NCBI GenBank assembly: GCA_903885415.1 | Contig: CAISIP010000428.1 | Coordinates: 1-16,010, forward strand | Direction of reading: 5' to 3' | Length of the DNA stretch: 16,010 bases | Origin: an uncultured beta proteobacterium | GTDB lineage: Bacteria; Pseudomonadota; Gammaproteobacteria; Burkholderiales; Burkholderiaceae_C | Shown: positions 15,174 to 16,010 of the stretch, piece after piece | How positions within the stretch are numbered: position 1 is the first letter of the stretch | How the letters are laid out: every line of letters begins with the position of its first letter | Made by a program: the position numbers and the translations under genes | Notes under the pieces: generated by a model | Databases searched by the model: none | What the model was told of the DNA's origin: nothing | What the model saw: the letters and a program-made list of their open reading frames with translations, nothing else

Positions 15174-16010
15174 TCAACCCAGGTTACGGACGAGGATCGG
15201 CCCGAGCCAGTTGGCCAGGCCCGCTGGCATGCGCCGCCAGGCTTCGATCAAGCGTCGGTAGCGCGGGTTCGCAGGGTTGTTCTGCGGCACGGTGTCGCGC
15301 TTGTACAGGCAGTACTCGTAGTGCAGCGCCTGCGGCTCAAAGCCCCAGTTCTTCTTAAAGGCAAAAGAGCCGGTTCCCCGCTTGCTGCGGCCATAGTCGA
15401 AGACCCTGCTGCCGCGCTGGCACGCGCGACGCATCAGCTCCCAGTACTTGAGGTCGTTGGCTGCGAGCGCACGCGCGGCGACGGCGTCGCCAGCGTAGTA
15501 AGGCAGCACTTCATCGCGGAAATAGAAGCTCAGCACGCTGCTCAGCGCTTGACCCTGCGACGTACTGACCGTTAAGACTTCGCAATCGCTACCGAACTCG
15601 GCTTGCAGGGCCTTGACATAGCGCAGCGGCAATGCGGGCGTTCCATGGCGCAGCATGTTGTCGGCGTAGAGGGCAAAAAAGCGGTCCAGACCCGGGTCGA
15701 TGGCACTTAGCAGCCCGTTCTTGATTCCCCTGCGTACCATCGCGCGCTGCTTGCGCGGAATCGCCTGCAGGTTGTCCTCGTCCTTTTCGAAAAGCTCTTT
15801 TCGGAAGGTGACGTAGATATCTTGCATCGGCCAGTTGGCGTTGCGCTGGCTGGTGTTACGCAGCTCCAAATGGGCGACGCCCAGGCGTCGCGCGATGCAC
15901 TGCGCCTCGGCTTCCAACGCCGCCGCCGCCTGCGGCGTCACGGCGGCGACCCCACCGTACACCGCAAAGGGAAGCCCTACCAGCGCATTGCCAAACAGCA
16001 GACTGTGCAC
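15174..16010 (-). CDS. FemAB-like protein, PEP-CTERM system associated (N-terminus outside window)
   Basis: The visible 278 residues belong to the FemAB/GNAT-like family linked with exosortase A systems (TIGR03019). Characteristic segments are LFGNALVGLPFAVYGGV near the visible start, IPRKQRAMVRRGIKNGL (84-100), and DYGRSKRGTGSFAFKKNWGF (205-224). The true FemA/FemB enzymes add amino acids from aminoacyl-tRNA to peptidoglycan precursors. The XrtA-linked relatives are thought to act on the EPS or its precursors, but their reaction is not established. The frame runs to the right edge; compared with my memory of the family's length (about 330 residues), roughly 50-60 N-terminal residues are missing. 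The first visible GTG is therefore probably not the start. It is the first gene seen of the minus-strand unit, and the operon promoter is presumably beyond the edge or further upstream. Confidence 0.9.
   Translation of the reverse strand: MHSLLFGNALVGLPFAVYGGVAAVTPQAAAALEAEAQCIARRLGVAHLELRNTSQRNANWPMQDIYVTFRKELFEKDEDNLQAIPRKQRAMVRRGIKNGLLSAIDPGLDRFFALYADNMLRHGTPALPLRYVKALQAEFGSDCEVLTVSTSQGQALSSVLSFYFRDEVLPYYAGDAVAARALAANDLKYWELMRRACQRGSRVFDYGRSKRGTGSFAFKKNWGFEPQALHYEYCLYKRDTVPQNNPANPRYRRLIEAWRRMPAGLANWLGPILVRNLG

Larger units (their letters stand above)
2099..16010 (-). other. Predicted polycistronic EPS/exosortase unit of eleven genes
   Basis: All eleven minus-strand genes point the same way. 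Junctions are mostly overlaps (TTGA or 8 nt, a 10-nt overlap, GTGA, TGATG, GTGA) or gaps of 4-5 nt, with only the spacers at 12301-12346 and 4363-4491 larger. I found no convincing internal promoter or intrinsic terminator. Co-transcription and coupled translation are therefore likely, with the control region outside the window. Confidence 0.7.

Noticed and set aside
13756..15261. Long plus-strand open frame (501 codons) antisense to Stp1
   Set aside because: It overlaps Stp1, whose family motifs are unmistakable, and shows only low-complexity Arg/Gln/His-rich sequence.

Overview
The window is a GC-rich stretch of bacterial chromosome. It carries most of an exopolysaccharide (EPS) biosynthesis locus of the exosortase A (XrtA/EpsH, PEP-CTERM) type. 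Hallmark families are recognisable directly from motifs: an XrtA-EpsI fusion, the paired sugar transferases Stp1 and Stp2, the XrtA-associated amidotransferase, the FemAB-like protein and the XrtA-associated O-antigen-ligase-like protein. This combination and the base composition fit a betaproteobacterium, probably Burkholderiales. That placement is inference from family distribution, not from a phylogenetic marker. No rRNA, tRNA, CRISPR array, insertion sequence or PEP-CTERM substrate protein was seen.

Layout. Positions 1-2059 are read on the plus strand: the end of an unrecognised protein, then an asparagine-synthetase-like protein whose N-terminal glutaminase half lacks the catalytic cysteine. 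The two are coupled by an ATGA overlap. From the right edge down to 2099, eleven genes run on the minus strand and converge on the plus-strand pair. In order of transcription they are: FemAB-like protein (5' end outside the window), Stp1, XrtA-EpsI, UDP-HexNAc 6-dehydrogenase (TviB/WbpO type), Stp2, amidotransferase (AsnB type with Cys2), GT4 glycosyltransferase, PaaK/CapK-like adenylate-forming enzyme, 2OG-Fe(II) oxygenase-like protein, O-antigen-ligase-like membrane protein, and NodB-type polysaccharide deacetylase. Most junctions overlap or lie within about 10 nt, so one polycistronic unit is likely, with its promoter beyond position 16010. The two exceptions are a 46-nt gap containing a perfect hairpin (12301-12346) and a 129-nt gap (4363-4491).

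How the genes work together (inference). The dehydrogenase would make a UDP-N-acetylhexosaminuronic acid. The AsnB-type amidotransferase could convert its carboxylate to an amide. Stp1, Stp2 and the third glycosyltransferase would assemble a repeat unit. The ligase/polymerase-like protein would polymerise or transfer the glycan, and the NodB protein would deacetylate N-acetyl groups. The glycosyltransferase/PaaK/oxygenase trio sits between hallmark genes and looks like a strain-variable decoration module. XrtA would process PEP-CTERM proteins, which are presumably encoded elsewhere and are exported together with the EPS.

The least explained parts are the plus-strand pair at the left edge and the PaaK plus oxygenase pair.
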